Shown: positions 29,201 through 40,141 of the stretch, piece after piece
Numbering within the stretch: the first letter of the stretch is position 1
Layout of the letters: each line of letters opens with the position of its first letter
NCBI GenBank assembly: GCA_963784885.1
Contig: CAWATA010000004.1
Coordinates: 682,001 to 746,000, forward strand
Source: RHKX01 sp963784885
Lineage (GTDB): Bacteria; Actinomycetota; Thermoleophilia; Solirubrobacterales; 70-9
DNA: 64,000 nt
Direction of reading: 5' to 3'
The notes under the pieces: generated by a model
The model's database searches: none
Seen by the model: the letters and a program-made list of their open reading frames with translations, nothing else
What the model was told of the DNA's origin: nothing
Program-made: the position numbers and the translations under genes

Positions 29201-30379
29201 TCAGGCCGCGAGGATCCTGACGAAGCGCCGCCTGCCGAGCTGGACCACGCGGTCGGCGAGCTCGGCGCTGGGCACGTCGAGGCGATCTCCCGGGATCGGT
29301 TCCCCGTCGATCCGCACCGCCCCCTGGGTCAGCAGCCGGCGCGCCTCGCTGGAGCTGATCCCGAACGCTTCGCGTAACAGCACCGGCAGGTGAACGTCGC
29401 CGCCGATCTCGATCCGGTGGACCGGGATGTCGGTGGGGATCTCCCGGTCCTGGTGAATCCGGTTGAATCGCTCCTCGGCCTCCTCCCCGCTCCCGGGACC
29501 GGCGAACCGATCGCAGATCCGCCGCGCGAAGTCGCGTTTCGCCTCATTCGGGTGGCGGCCCTCGTCGAGCTCGGTGCCGAGCAGCAGCTCCCAGTAGAGC
29601 GACATCGCCTCGTCGGGGACGCTCATCAGCTTCCCGAAGATCTCGGCGGCGGGCTCGGTGACGCCGACGTAGTTGCCGAGGGACTTGCTCATCTTCCGGA
29701 CGCCGTCGGTACCGGGCAGAATCGGCACCGTCATCACGACCTGCGGTCGCTGGCCGAAGGACGTCTGCACGTCGCGGCCGAAGAGGAGGTTGAAGCGCTG
29801 CTCCGTTCCGCCGAGTTCGACGTCGGCCTCGACCGCGACCGAGTCGTAGCCCTGCAGCACCGGGTAGAGCAGCTCGAGCAGCGAGACCGGCTCGGCGGCC
29901 GCCATTCGATTTGTGAAGTCGTCCCGCTCGAGCAGCCGCGCCACCGTGAACCGCCGGGCGAGCCCGAACAGCTCGGCACTCGGCATGTCGAGCCACTCGC
30001 TGTTGTGGCGGACCTCGGTCAGGTCAGGGTCGAGGACCTTGAAGGCCTGCTCCTGGAAGGTCCGGGAGTTCGCCGCGATCTCCTCCGGTGAGAGCTCCGG
30101 CCGCAGGGCCGAGCGCCCGCTCGGGTCGCCGACCCTGGCGGTGTAGTCGCCGATGATCATCACGGCCTTGTGTCCGGCGGCCTGGAACTGGCGGAGCTTC
30201 TCGAGCACGACCACGTGACCGAGATGGATGTCTGGGGCCGTCGGGTCGATCCCGAGCTTGACCCGCAGCGGGCGGCCCTCGTCGAGTCGCCGTTCGAGCT
30301 CGCCGGCGGGCAGCACGTCGACGGCGCCGAGGGTCAGCTCGGTCGTCGCTTCGCCGCCCTCGAGGCCGGAATGCCGCAT
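29201..30379 (-). CDS. tyrS: Tyrosyl-tRNA synthetase
   Basis: TyrS charges tRNA-Tyr. The 392-residue class I enzyme has the HIGH-type motif HLGH (52-55) in KLGIDPTAPDIHLGH, the tyrosine/ATP region GGTEQRFNLLFGRD, the KMSKS loop (VRKMSKSLGNYVG) and a C-terminal S4 RNA-binding domain (FGISSSEARRLLTQGAVRID). GDYTARVGDPSGRS marks it as the longer TyrRZ-like clade. I chose the ATG at 30379 (MRHSGLEGGEA); the frame is open far upstream but runs through the divergent penicillin-binding protein gene. No T-box is visible upstream. Confidence 0.96.
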   Translation of the reverse strand: MRHSGLEGGEATTELTLGAVDVLPAGELERRLDEGRPLRVKLGIDPTAPDIHLGHVVVLEKLRQFQAAGHKAVMIIGDYTARVGDPSGRSALRPELSPEEIAANSRTFQEQAFKVLDPDLTEVRHNSEWLDMPSAELFGLARRFTVARLLERDDFTNRMAAAEPVSLLELLYPVLQGYDSVAVEADVELGGTEQRFNLLFGRDVQTSFGQRPQVVMTVPILPGTDGVRKMSKSLGNYVGVTEPAAEIFGKLMSVPDEAMSLYWELLLGTELDEGRHPNEAKRDFARRICDRFAGPGSGEEAEERFNRIHQDREIPTDIPVHRIEIGGDVHLPVLLREAFGISSSEARRLLTQGAVRIDGEPIPGDRLDVPSAELADRVVQLGRRRFVRILAA

Positions 30380-30516
30380 CGGGGCCAATGCTAGACTCAC
30401 GCGTCGCACGGGGGCGCCCGAGCAGGGGCACGGTCCCTTCAGCGCCGGCCACGCCCGGCAGATGAGCGCCGACGCGCAGCGACGGGCCAAGGCAACCGGT
30501 CCCCGATCCTCTTTCG

Positions 30517-32964
30517 ATGCCCGAGAGCAAAGACAACAGTCCCAACGACGCGGACGGGTCGGTCGGCAGCGACTCCTCGCCGAGCGACGCCGAGCCGGAG
30601 GCGCCCGGCGCCGGCGAGGGCCTCGACCCGCTCGAGCAGGCGAAGGAGGAAGCTCGCAGGAGAGCACAGGAGCGCAAGCGCAAGCGCGCCGAGCGCAAGG
30701 AAGAGCGCCGCGCCCAGGGGAAGGGCCTGAGCCGGCGCATCGCCCGGCTGCGGGCCGGCGAGGGTCTCCGCCGACCCCGGCCGGACGGAGAACCACAGCC
30801 GCGGATCAAGAAGCTGCGCGCGCTTCTCGTGCTCCTCGGGATCGTGCTGCTCGCGATCGTCTCCTGGGTCTTCGGCGTGATGATGGCCGTCGCGCAGGAC
30901 CTTCCCGACCTCGAGGCGCGGGCGCAGTACGACGCCGCCCGGAACTCGGTCGTCCTCGCCAGCGACGGGACGCCGCTCGCAACCCTGACCGGGAACGAGA
31001 AGCGGATCCTGGTCGAATCCGACGAGATCTCGCCTTCGGTCAAGCAGGCCGTCGTCGCGATCGAGGACGAGCGCTTCTACGAGCACCGCGGGATCGACTT
31101 CCTTGGCATCGCCCGCGCCCTCCAGCAGGACATCGTCTCCGGCGGCGCCGTCCAGGGCGGATCGACGATCACCCAGCAGTTCGTCAAGAACGCGCTCGAA
31201 GCCCAGGGCAGCCGAACGGTCCTGCAGAAGCTCCGCGAGGCGGCCATCGCCTACCAGATCGAGCGCCAGTGGTCGAAGGACAAGATCCTCACCAACTACC
31301 TGAACAACATCTACTTCGGCAACGGCGCTTACGGGATCGAGGCCGCGGCCCGGACCTACTTCGGAAACGCCCATCCCGGCTGCGGCGAGCCCGACAACCG
31401 CTGCGCGGCGGTGCTGACGCCGGTCGAGTCCGCGATGCTCGCCGCGCTGATCTCCTCGCCCACCGCCTACGACCCGATCACCAATCCGATGGACGCCCAG
31501 GCGCAGCGCAACGTGGTGCTCGAGAAGATGCGCGAGCAGGGGGTGCTGGAGATCGACGACGAGGAGTTCCAGGCGCTGCTCGACACTCCGGTTCCGACGA
31601 AGCGTGACATCCAGCCGCCTACGGTCGACTCGAAGGCCCCCTACTTCACCGACTGGCTGCGCCAGCAGGTCGTCGACAAGTACGGCGCCGGCCAAGCGTT
31701 CGGCGGCGGCCTCGTCGTCAAGTCGACACTCGACTACGGCCTCCAGCAGGCGGCCGAGCAGGCCGTCTCCGACAACGTCGGCGGCCTCGGGCCGACGTCG
31801 GCGGTGGTCGCCATCGACAACGGCAGCGGCGAGGTGCTGGCGATGGTCGGTGGGCAGAACTTCGACGAGAGCCCCTTCAACCTGGCGACGAACGGGCAGC
31901 GTCAACCCGGTTCCTCGTTCAAACCGTTCACCCTCGTCACCGCGCTGCGGGAGGGCCACTCCCCCGACGAGACGTTCGAGTCGGCCCCCCAGGCGCTGCC
32001 GTTCAAGGCGACGATCCGGACGAAGAACGGCAAGAAGAAGGAGGTCACCGACCTCTTCCGGGTCAACAACTACGACGACAACTACCTCGGCACGGCAACG
32101 ATCGCATCCGCGACCACCTACTCGGACAACTCGGTGTACGCGCAACTCGGCCTCGAGGTCGGCGTCAACGACATCGTCAAGACGGCTCACGAGCTCGGGA
32201 TCAGCTCGAAGCTCGACGACAACCCGGCGCTCATCCTCGGCGGCCTCAAGCGCGGCGTGACTCCGCTCGAGATGGCCTACGCCTACAACACGCTGGCGAA
32301 CGGCGGCGCCCGGATCAGCGGCACTGAGGCGAGCCAGGGCAACGGCAAGGGCCCGGTTGCGATCGACAAGGTGGTCGACCAGGGCGACAAGCCGGTGCCC
32401 GACAACCTCGGCGGCAGCGGCGAGAACGAGAAGGTCAGCGACCAGGTGATCGATCCCTCCGTCGCCCAGACCGCAACCGACATCCTCCACACCGTCGTCA
32501 CCGAGGGAACCGGCAAGCGCGCCCAGGTCGGCGACGACTACATCTGGGGCAAGACCGGCACCACCGACAACAACGCGGACGCCTGGTTCGTCGGCGCCAA
32601 CGAGGACATAACCGTCGCCGTCTGGGTCGGCTACTCCGACGGCGCCACGCCGATGGAGACCGAGTTCGGCGGCCTCCCGGTCGACGGCGGAACGATTCCG
32701 ACGCTGATCTGGAACGACATCGTCTCCGCCTGGGACGGTCTGCAGGCGTCGCGGGACGCCGAGGACGGCAAGACGACCGACACGACCTCCACCACCGATA
32801 CCTACGTACCGCCGGCGACGACCGTGGCGCCGGCGACCACGACTCCGGCACCGGCGGCCCCCGCCCCGGCCCCCGCCGAGCCCGCTCCGACCCCGGCGAC
32901 GCCGGAGCCGGCGACGCCGAGCGCGGGTGCCGGTGGTACGAGCGCCGGCGGGACCGTCCCCTAG
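30517..32964 (+). CDS. Bifunctional penicillin-binding protein (GT51 glycosyltransferase + transpeptidase)
   Basis: This 815-residue class A PBP polymerises and cross-links peptidoglycan. A charged cytoplasmic N-terminus (about 1-105) is followed by one membrane helix (LRALLVLLGIVLLAIVSWVF), the GT51 domain with its catalytic Glu in AIEDERFYEHRG and GGSTITQQFVKNAL, and the transpeptidase domain with SSFK (Ser 466), SDN in YSDNSVYAQ and KTG (about 679). The C-terminal 60 residues are a Pro/Ala/Thr-rich tail likely in the cell wall. Divergent from tyrS, with 137 bases between. Confidence 0.95.
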   Translation: MPESKDNSPNDADGSVGSDSSPSDAEPEAPGAGEGLDPLEQAKEEARRRAQERKRKRAERKEERRAQGKGLSRRIARLRAGEGLRRPRPDGEPQPRIKKLRALLVLLGIVLLAIVSWVFGVMMAVAQDLPDLEARAQYDAARNSVVLASDGTPLATLTGNEKRILVESDEISPSVKQAVVAIEDERFYEHRGIDFLGIARALQQDIVSGGAVQGGSTITQQFVKNALEAQGSRTVLQKLREAAIAYQIERQWSKDKILTNYLNNIYFGNGAYGIEAAARTYFGNAHPGCGEPDNRCAAVLTPVESAMLAALISSPTAYDPITNPMDAQAQRNVVLEKMREQGVLEIDDEEFQALLDTPVPTKRDIQPPTVDSKAPYFTDWLRQQVVDKYGAGQAFGGGLVVKSTLDYGLQQAAEQAVSDNVGGLGPTSAVVAIDNGSGEVLAMVGGQNFDESPFNLATNGQRQPGSSFKPFTLVTALREGHSPDETFESAPQALPFKATIRTKNGKKKEVTDLFRVNNYDDNYLGTATIASATTYSDNSVYAQLGLEVGVNDIVKTAHELGISSKLDDNPALILGGLKRGVTPLEMAYAYNTLANGGARISGTEASQGNGKGPVAIDKVVDQGDKPVPDNLGGSGENEKVSDQVIDPSVAQTATDILHTVVTEGTGKRAQVGDDYIWGKTGTTDNNADAWFVGANEDITVAVWVGYSDGATPMETEFGGLPVDGGTIPTLIWNDIVSAWDGLQASRDAEDGKTTDTTSTTDTYVPPATTVAPATTTPAPAAPAPAPAEPAPTPATPEPATPSAGAGGTSAGGTVP

Positions 32965-32993
32965 GCCGCTCGCCCCGCGTCCCGGCGCGTGCC

Positions 32994-33568
32994 TCAGCCC
33001 GCGGGCCGCGAGAGGAAGCGACTGCCTGCGAGGCAGTAGCGCCACGGGTAGTCGGCCGCCTTCGTCAGCCCGATCCGCGGTCCCGCGACGACGTCGAGCT
33101 CGCCGGGCGCGGGCGCCAGCAGCTCGAAGGGGGCGGCGAGCGCGTCCATCCCCGTCTCCTCCAGTGCGATCCCGAGCGCCTCGCAGATCTTCCCCGGCCC
33201 GGAGCAGAGTGCGCGGGGATCTGCAACGCCGCGCCGCGCCCGCATCGCCTCGAGGCCCGTCCTCGGCTCGAGGGCCCGGACCAGCACCGCTGCGGCGGTC
33301 CCCTCGGCATCGGTGACGAGGTTGAACATCGAGTGGATCCCGTAGCAGAGGTAGACGTAGGTCATCCCCGGCGGCCCGAACAGCGGCGCGTTGCGGGCGG
33401 TCGGCCCACCGAACGCGTGGCAGGCCGGGTCATCGCGCTCGTAGGCCTCGGCCTCGACGATCGTCCCGCCGACGCCGTCGTGGAGCAGCGTGCAGCCGAT
33501 CAGCTCGGCGGCGACCCGGCGCGGAGGGCGGTCGAAGAACTCTCGCCCCAGCGGCGCGGCGGCTTCCG

Positions 33569-33572
<4 letters not shown>
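32994..33572 (-). CDS. 3-methyladenine (alkyladenine) DNA glycosylase, AAG/MPG family
   Basis: The enzyme excises alkylated purines to start base-excision repair. At 192 residues it has the whole AAG fold: TIVEAEAYERDDPACHAFGG (with the catalytic Glu), GMTYVYLCYGIHSMFNLV (the DNA-intercalating and base-recognition segment), AVLVRALEPRTGLEAM and LCSGPGKICEALGI. The GTG start at 33572 overlaps the argH stop as GTGA, so it is co-translated with an arginine-biosynthesis gene, probably by chance of operon structure. It converges with the penicillin-binding protein gene. Confidence 0.93.
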
Positions 33573-34936
<1,364 letters not shown>

Positions 34937-34966
34937 CGGATCAGTCTATGAACGCGCGGCGCCCGA

Positions 34967-36130
34967 TCAATGTTGCGTGCGCCCGAGGATGTCGGCGAGC
35001 TCGCCGACGACGCGCTCGATCGAGTCCTCGCCGAGCCGCGGATGGAACGGCAGCGCCAGCGAGCGGCGGGAGAACTCCTCGGCGACCGGGAACTGCCCCT
35101 CGCGGGTCCCGAAGCGTTCCCGGTATAGGTCGGAGAGGTGGATGCAGGGGATGTAGGGACGGGCGTCGATGCCGCGGCGATCGAGCTCGGCGATGGCGCC
35201 GTCGCGGTCGGCGCCGGCGGGGAGGCGAACCACGTAGACGAACCAGGACCGCCGCTCGCCCCCCCGATCGCCGAGCGGCAGGACGAGGTCGTCGGGATCG
35301 CCCGCGCCGGGCTCGGCGCCGCCGATCGCGGCAAGGCGCTCGGCGTAGGCGGATGCCACGCTGGCCCGTCCGGCGAGCAACTCGTCGAGCCGCTCGAGCT
35401 GGGCGACGCCGATCGCCGCCTGAACGTCGGTCAGGCGATAGTTGAAGCCGAGCCGATCGTGATCCATGAACTTCATGTTCGGCGCGCGACCCTGGTTGCG
35501 CTCGCTGCGCGCCCTCGCCGCGCCCTCCGGCCCGGCGGGGACGAGCATCCCGCCCTCGCCGGTGGTCATCTGCTTGTTGGCGTAGAAGGCGAATGCCGCC
35601 GGGTTGCCGCGAGCGCCGGCGGGGCGACCGTCCGCGCAGACCGCTCCGAGCGCCTGCGCGGCGTCCTCCAGCACCCCGAGGCCCCGCTCGGATGCCAGGC
35701 GCTCGATCTCCGCCATCGCCGCGGGCCAGCCGAAGATGTGCACGGGCAGCAGTCCGGCTGTCCGCTCGCCCACGACCGCCTCCATGGCGACGGGATCGAC
35801 GGTGAGCGTTTCCGGGTCGACATCGCAGAACACCGGCGTGGCGTCCTCGAACAGCAGGCAGTTGGAGGACGCGATGAAGCTCAGCGGGGTGGTCAGGACC
35901 TCGTCCCCCCTCCCCCATCCGAGCTCGCGGACGGCGAGGTGGAGCGCGGCGGTCCCGCTCGAGACGGCAACCGCGTCCGTGACGCCGAGCCGGTCGGCGA
36001 AGGCCGCCTCGAAGCGCGGAAGCATCGGCCCGAGCGAGAGCATCCCCGAGCGGATCACCTCGAGGACCAGATCCTCCTCGCGCTGACCGAGATCCGGCCG
36101 TGCCAGCGGTATCCGCTCAGGGCCGCTCAA
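34967..36130 (-). CDS. DegT/DnrJ/EryC1/StrS-family aminotransferase
   Basis: This 387-residue PLP enzyme would transfer an amino group to a nucleotide-sugar ketone. Evidence: SGMLSLGPMLPRFEAAFADR, SSGTAALHLAVRELGWG, EDAAQALGA (PLP-pocket Asp) and the PLP-binding Lys in FYANKQMTTGEGG. The start is a TTG at 36130 whose TTGA overlaps the cimA stop; the upstream extension lies inside cimA. No partner sugar genes are present. Substrate unknown; a surface polysaccharide role is an inference. Confidence 0.87.
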   Translation of the reverse strand: MSGPERIPLARPDLGQREEDLVLEVIRSGMLSLGPMLPRFEAAFADRLGVTDAVAVSSGTAALHLAVRELGWGRGDEVLTTPLSFIASSNCLLFEDATPVFCDVDPETLTVDPVAMEAVVGERTAGLLPVHIFGWPAAMAEIERLASERGLGVLEDAAQALGAVCADGRPAGARGNPAAFAFYANKQMTTGEGGMLVPAGPEGAARARSERNQGRAPNMKFMDHDRLGFNYRLTDVQAAIGVAQLERLDELLAGRASVASAYAERLAAIGGAEPGAGDPDDLVLPLGDRGGERRSWFVYVVRLPAGADRDGAIAELDRRGIDARPYIPCIHLSDLYRERFGTREGQFPVAEEFSRRSLALPFHPRLGEDSIERVVGELADILGRTQH

Positions 36131-37737
36131 GCGTCGCCGACCGCCCCGGCGGGCTCGCCGCTCGTGGGCCCCGATCCCCGCGGCTGAAAGGCGTACTCGA
36201 GCGAATCGACCAGCGCCTCCCAGGAGGCCTCGATCACGTTCTCGGAGACGCCGAGCGAACTCCACGCGCGCGAGCCGTCCGATGAATCCAGAAGGACCCG
36301 CGTGACCGAGGCCGTTCCGTGATGCTCGTCGAGGATCCGGACCTTGAAGTTGGTCAGCTCGACCTCGGCGATCTCCGGATGCTGCTCGGTGATCGCAGCC
36401 CGAAGTGCCCGGTCGAGGGCGTTGACCGGGCCATTCCCCTCCGCGGTCCTGAGGTACCGCTCGTCGCCGATCCAGAGCTTGATCGTCGCCTCGGTCTCGA
36501 CCCTGCCGTCGGCCCGCTTCTCGGTGACGACCCGGAAGCTCTCGAGCCGGAACAGGGGCTCGTACGTCCCCGCCTCACGCCGCAGGAGCAGCTCGAAGGA
36601 GGCGTCGGCGGCCTCGTAGGAGTAGCCGCGATGCTCGCGCTCCTTGATCTTCTCGATCGATCGCCTGACGGAGTCCTCGTCGAGCTCGATTCCGGCCCGG
36701 GCGGCCCGCGACATCACCGAGCCGCGCCCCGCCAGCTCGGAGATCAGGATCTCGCGCTCGTTGCCGACGTCGCGCGGATCCATGTGCTCGAAGGTCCGGG
36801 CGTCGGCCTCGACTCCGGCCGCGTGCATGCCGCCCTTGTGGGCGAAGGCGTTGCGACCGACGTAGGGCTGCGAGGGATCCGGGGCGAGGTTGCAGATCTC
36901 GTCGACGAGGTGCGAGGTCTCGGTCAGCAGCCGCAGCCGGTCGGCCGGGACGCAGTCGTAGCCGAGTTTGAGCTGCAGCGCCGGGAGGATCGAGACGAGG
37001 TTCGCGTTCCCGGTGCGCTCGCCGTAGCCGTTCATCGTCCCCTGGACGAGCGTGGCGCCAGCGCGCACGGCGGCGATCGAGTTGGCCACCCCGCACTCGG
37101 CGTCGTTGTGGGTATGGATTCCGACCGAGACCGGGAGATCCGCGAAAGCCGCGACGACCGCCGCGGTCGCCTCCTCGATCTCGTGCGGGAGGCTCGAGCC
37201 GTTCGTGTCGCAGAGCGTGACGTTCTCCGCACCGGCGTCGACCGCCGCTTCAAGGCAGGCAACCGCGTAGCCCGGATCGTCCCGCCAGGCGTCGAAGAAG
37301 TGCTCGGGGTCATAGACGACGCGCTTGCCCGACTCGGCGCAGAAGCGCACCGAGTCGCCGATCATCGCGAGGTTCTCGTCCCGTGAGACCTTCGTCACCA
37401 CCTCGAGATGAAGGGTCCACGTCTTGCCGACCAAGGTGACGATCGGCGCGAAGGAGCCGACCAGGGCCGCCAGGCCCGGGTCCTCTGCCGCATCGCGATC
37501 GCGCCTGCGGGTCATCCCGAACGCCGCGATCGTCGCCTGCTCGAGCGGCACCGATCCGAGCAGCTCGAACAGCTCGAAGTCCTTCGGGTTCGAGTCCGGG
37601 AACCCGGCCTCGATCACCTGGACCCCGAGGCGATCGAGCGCCTGGACGACGCGTACCTTCTCGGGCGCCGACAGCGACATGCCCTGACCCTGCATGCCGT
37701 CCCGCAGAGTCGTGTCGTAAAGCTGAACCTTGCTCAA
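36127..37737 (-). CDS. cimA: (R)-citramalate synthase CimA
   Basis: CimA condenses pyruvate with acetyl-CoA to citramalate, the entry to threonine-independent isoleucine synthesis. The 536-residue protein opens YDTTLRDGMQGQGMSLS, then has VIEAGFPDSNPKDFELF, VTLCDTNGSSLPHEI, VGIHTHNDAECGVANS and GTMNGYGERTGNAN, all typical of the CimA branch (DGMQ in place of DGEQ of LeuA). The C-terminal 130 residues form the LeuA-type allosteric dimer domain. The start is a TTG (37737). LeuB, IlvE, LeuC and LeuD in this window provide the next steps. Confidence 0.92.
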   Translation of the reverse strand: MSKVQLYDTTLRDGMQGQGMSLSAPEKVRVVQALDRLGVQVIEAGFPDSNPKDFELFELLGSVPLEQATIAAFGMTRRRDRDAAEDPGLAALVGSFAPIVTLVGKTWTLHLEVVTKVSRDENLAMIGDSVRFCAESGKRVVYDPEHFFDAWRDDPGYAVACLEAAVDAGAENVTLCDTNGSSLPHEIEEATAAVVAAFADLPVSVGIHTHNDAECGVANSIAAVRAGATLVQGTMNGYGERTGNANLVSILPALQLKLGYDCVPADRLRLLTETSHLVDEICNLAPDPSQPYVGRNAFAHKGGMHAAGVEADARTFEHMDPRDVGNEREILISELAGRGSVMSRAARAGIELDEDSVRRSIEKIKEREHRGYSYEAADASFELLLRREAGTYEPLFRLESFRVVTEKRADGRVETEATIKLWIGDERYLRTAEGNGPVNALDRALRAAITEQHPEIAEVELTNFKVRILDEHHGTASVTRVLLDSSDGSRAWSSLGVSENVIEASWEALVDSLEYAFQPRGSGPTSGEPAGAVGDA

Positions 37738-37949
37738 GGGAATCGAACCTACTTCCTTGCCGAAATACCGGTTACGGATCGGGCCCGGAGTCGATCCGTA
37801 CGACGCCGCACCCCTGCAATCCTCCCTCCCCTGCGGGAGGCAGGCCTCCGCGGGCCGCTAGGCGGCGACCGCGGAGCCGGTAATTCGGCTCGGTGCCGCT
37901 GCCGGCACGGGACGTCCGCCGTGCGGACGGGTTTCGAGCGCGAATCGCA
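37738..37949 (-). other. Leader/intergenic region upstream of cimA
   Basis: This 212-base stretch has no gene. On the minus strand it can form several GC stems, for example CGGATCG pairing with CGATCCG just before cimA, and CCTCCC pairing with GGGAGG. A weak AAGGAAG lies about 15 bases before the TTG. I see no T-box or amino-acid-rich leader peptide. It may hold a promoter or attenuator. Confidence 0.4.
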
Positions 37950-38882
37950 TCAGGAAACGACTCTACTCGGTTGGTCGACCGGGTCGAGCCACTCCGCGTA
38001 CTCGGGAGCGCGACCGTGCAGGGCGTCGTCGAACTTCGCGGCGATCACCTTCGTGATCTCGCCGGGGGCTTCGATCGGGTGATCGTCGATCTCGCGCACC
38101 GGCACCAGCTCGGCGGCCGTGCCGGTCAGGAAGATCTCGTCCGCCAGGTACAGCTCCGAGCGCCCGATGTCGCGCTCGACGACCTTGAAGTCGAGGTCGC
38201 GAGCGATCTGCATGACCGACTTGCGGTTGATCCCGTCGAGGATCGAGGCCGTGTGCGGCGGGGTCAGGATCTCGCCCTCGCGGATGACGAAGATGTTCTC
38301 GCCCGACCCCTCGCAGACGAGCCCCCGCTGGTCGAGCAGGATCGCCTCGTCGTAGCCCGAGTTGTGGGCCTCGGTCTTGGCGAGGATCGAGTTCAGGTAC
38401 TGACCCGAAGCCTTCGCGTGCGGGATCAACCCGTCGGGCGAGATCCGCCGCCAGGAGGAGACCCGGGCGCGGACGCCGACGTGCTTGCTCTCCTCCCCCA
38501 GGTAGGCGCCCCAGTGCCAGGCGGCGATCATCACCTCGACCGGCGACTCCGCGAACAGGCCCATCTCGCCGTAGCCGCGGAACAGGAGCGGGCGGATGTA
38601 GCAGGAGTCGAGGCCGTTGCGCCGGATCAGCTCGTGCGTCGCCGACCGCAGCTCCTCGAGCTCGAACGGCATCGGCAGGTGGTAGAGCTGCGCCGACTTC
38701 TGGAGCCGGACGAGGTGGTCGTGATGGCGGAAGATGGCGGTCCCGGAGGACTCGGTCTCGTAGGCGCGGATGCCCTCGAAGACGCCGGTGCCGTAGTGGA
38801 GGCCGTGGCTGAGCACGTGGACCTGGGCGTCGTCCCATGCGACGAACTCGCCGTTCATCCAGATCGTCTCGGCCTTCCTCAC
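37950..38882 (-). CDS. ilvE: Branched-chain amino acid aminotransferase
   Basis: IlvE makes the last transamination to Leu, Ile and Val. The 310-residue fold type IV enzyme has VHVLSHGLHYGTGVFEGIRAY, the catalytic Lys in PHAKASGQYLNSILAK, YDEAILLDQRGLVCEGSGEN and EIFLTGTAAELVPV. The GTG start at 38882 has a strong AAGGAGG five to six bases upstream on the minus strand, which decides it. It follows leuB by 64 bases. Confidence 0.95.
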   Translation of the reverse strand: MRKAETIWMNGEFVAWDDAQVHVLSHGLHYGTGVFEGIRAYETESSGTAIFRHHDHLVRLQKSAQLYHLPMPFELEELRSATHELIRRNGLDSCYIRPLLFRGYGEMGLFAESPVEVMIAAWHWGAYLGEESKHVGVRARVSSWRRISPDGLIPHAKASGQYLNSILAKTEAHNSGYDEAILLDQRGLVCEGSGENIFVIREGEILTPPHTASILDGINRKSVMQIARDLDFKVVERDIGRSELYLADEIFLTGTAAELVPVREIDDHPIEAPGEITKVIAAKFDDALHGRAPEYAEWLDPVDQPSRVVS

Positions 38883-38946
38883 TTCACCCTCCTTGCTTCG
38901 ACCAGCGAGGGGCGATTATGGCGCATGAGGACGCTCCTGTCGCGGA

Positions 38947-40038
38947 TCAGAGCGCCGCGATCACGGCCTCGGCCATCTCCGCGGTGCCGACCCGGCGCTC
39001 GCCTTCGGCGCCGGTGAAGAGGTCGGCGGTACGCAGCCCGTCGCCGAGCGCCGCTTCGACGGCCGCCTCCAGCCGGCCGGCGTCGGCGCTCCGGTCGAGA
39101 CCGTGCCGAAGCATCATCGCCACCGAGAGGAACGTCGCGAGCGGGTTCGCCGACCCCTGTCCCGCGATGTCGGGCGCGGAGCCGTGGACCGGCTCGAAGA
39201 CGCCTGGGCCGTCGTCGCCGAGGCTCGCCGAGGGGAGCATCCCGAGCGACCCGGTGATCATCGCCGCCTCGTCGCTGAGGATGTCGCCGAACATGTTCTC
39301 GGTGACGATGACGTCGAACTGCGCGGGATCGGAGACGAGCTGCATCGCGGCGTTGTCGACGAGCAGGTGATCGAGTGTCACCGCCGGATACCGGTCGGCC
39401 GTCCCGGTGAGCACCTCGCGCCAGAGCCGCGACGTCTCGAGGACGTTGGCCTTGTCGACCGACGTGACCCGGCCCCCGCCCCCGGGGCCGGCGCGCCGCT
39501 CGGCCGCCTCGAATGCCGCGACCGCGATCCGCTCGATCTCGGCGGTGGTGTAGAGGCACTCGTCGAGCGCCGAGTCCGCCGTCCGGTCCTTACGCCCGAA
39601 GTAGATGCCGCCGGTGAGCTCCCGGACGACGAGAAGATCGGTGCCCTCGATCCGTTCACGGCGCAGTGGGCTCGCGTCGATCAGCGCCGCCAGCGGCCTG
39701 ACCGGCCGCAGGTTCGCGTAGAGACCGAGACCCTTGCGGAGGCCGAGCAGGCCCTGCTCCGGCCGCGGGGCGTCGGGGTCGGTGGTGTCCCACTTCGGCC
39801 CGCCCACCGCACCGAGCAGGACGGCGTCGGAGCTGCTGCAGGCAGCGAGGGCCTCGTCGCTGAGCGGGATCCCGAGCGCGTCGATCGACGCGCCGCCGAT
39901 CAGCTGCTCGTCGTAGTCGAAGCTGCCGAGGGCGTCGAGGACGGACCGCGCGGCGGCAACGATCTCGGGCCCGATTCCATCGCCGGCGAGGACGACTATC
40001 CGCGGATCTCGCTCCGGATCTCGCTCGTTCGGGCTCAT
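38947..40038 (-). CDS. leuB: 3-isopropylmalate dehydrogenase
   Basis: LeuB oxidises and decarboxylates 3-isopropylmalate, and can act on the citramalate-derived methylmalate. The 363-residue protein has VLAGDGIGPEIV, GAVGGPKWD, NLRPVRPL, RELTGGIYFG, the catalytic Lys/Tyr regions (SVDKANVLETSRLWR) and ENMFGDILSDEAAMITGSLG; the C-terminal FEPVHGSAPDIAGQG binds NAD. It heads the run leuB-ilvE-cimA-aminotransferase-argH-glycosylase on the minus strand and is divergent from a small lipoprotein gene. Confidence 0.96.
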   Translation of the reverse strand: MSPNERDPERDPRIVVLAGDGIGPEIVAAARSVLDALGSFDYDEQLIGGASIDALGIPLSDEALAACSSSDAVLLGAVGGPKWDTTDPDAPRPEQGLLGLRKGLGLYANLRPVRPLAALIDASPLRRERIEGTDLLVVRELTGGIYFGRKDRTADSALDECLYTTAEIERIAVAAFEAAERRAGPGGGGRVTSVDKANVLETSRLWREVLTGTADRYPAVTLDHLLVDNAAMQLVSDPAQFDVIVTENMFGDILSDEAAMITGSLGMLPSASLGDDGPGVFEPVHGSAPDIAGQGSANPLATFLSVAMMLRHGLDRSADAGRLEAAVEAALGDGLRTADLFTGAEGERRVGTAEMAEAVIAAL

Positions 40039-40141
40039 CGGGTCGCGGCACCGTATCGCTTCCGGCCTCGCAGGCGGTTAGGCTGCCGCCGGCCCGCCGG
40101 ACGTTTCCGGTCGGGCAATTCCGACGTCGATGGAGGAAAGA

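Noticed and set aside
30380..30516. T-box upstream of tyrS
   Set aside because: No T-box consensus, specifier loop or long leader is seen in the 137-base divergent gap.
37736..37760. tRNA-like TpsiC segment (GGTTCGATTCCC on the minus strand)
   Set aside because: No matching 5-bp stem, no D or anticodon arm, and no acceptor partner about 60 bases upstream; it runs straight into the cimA start.
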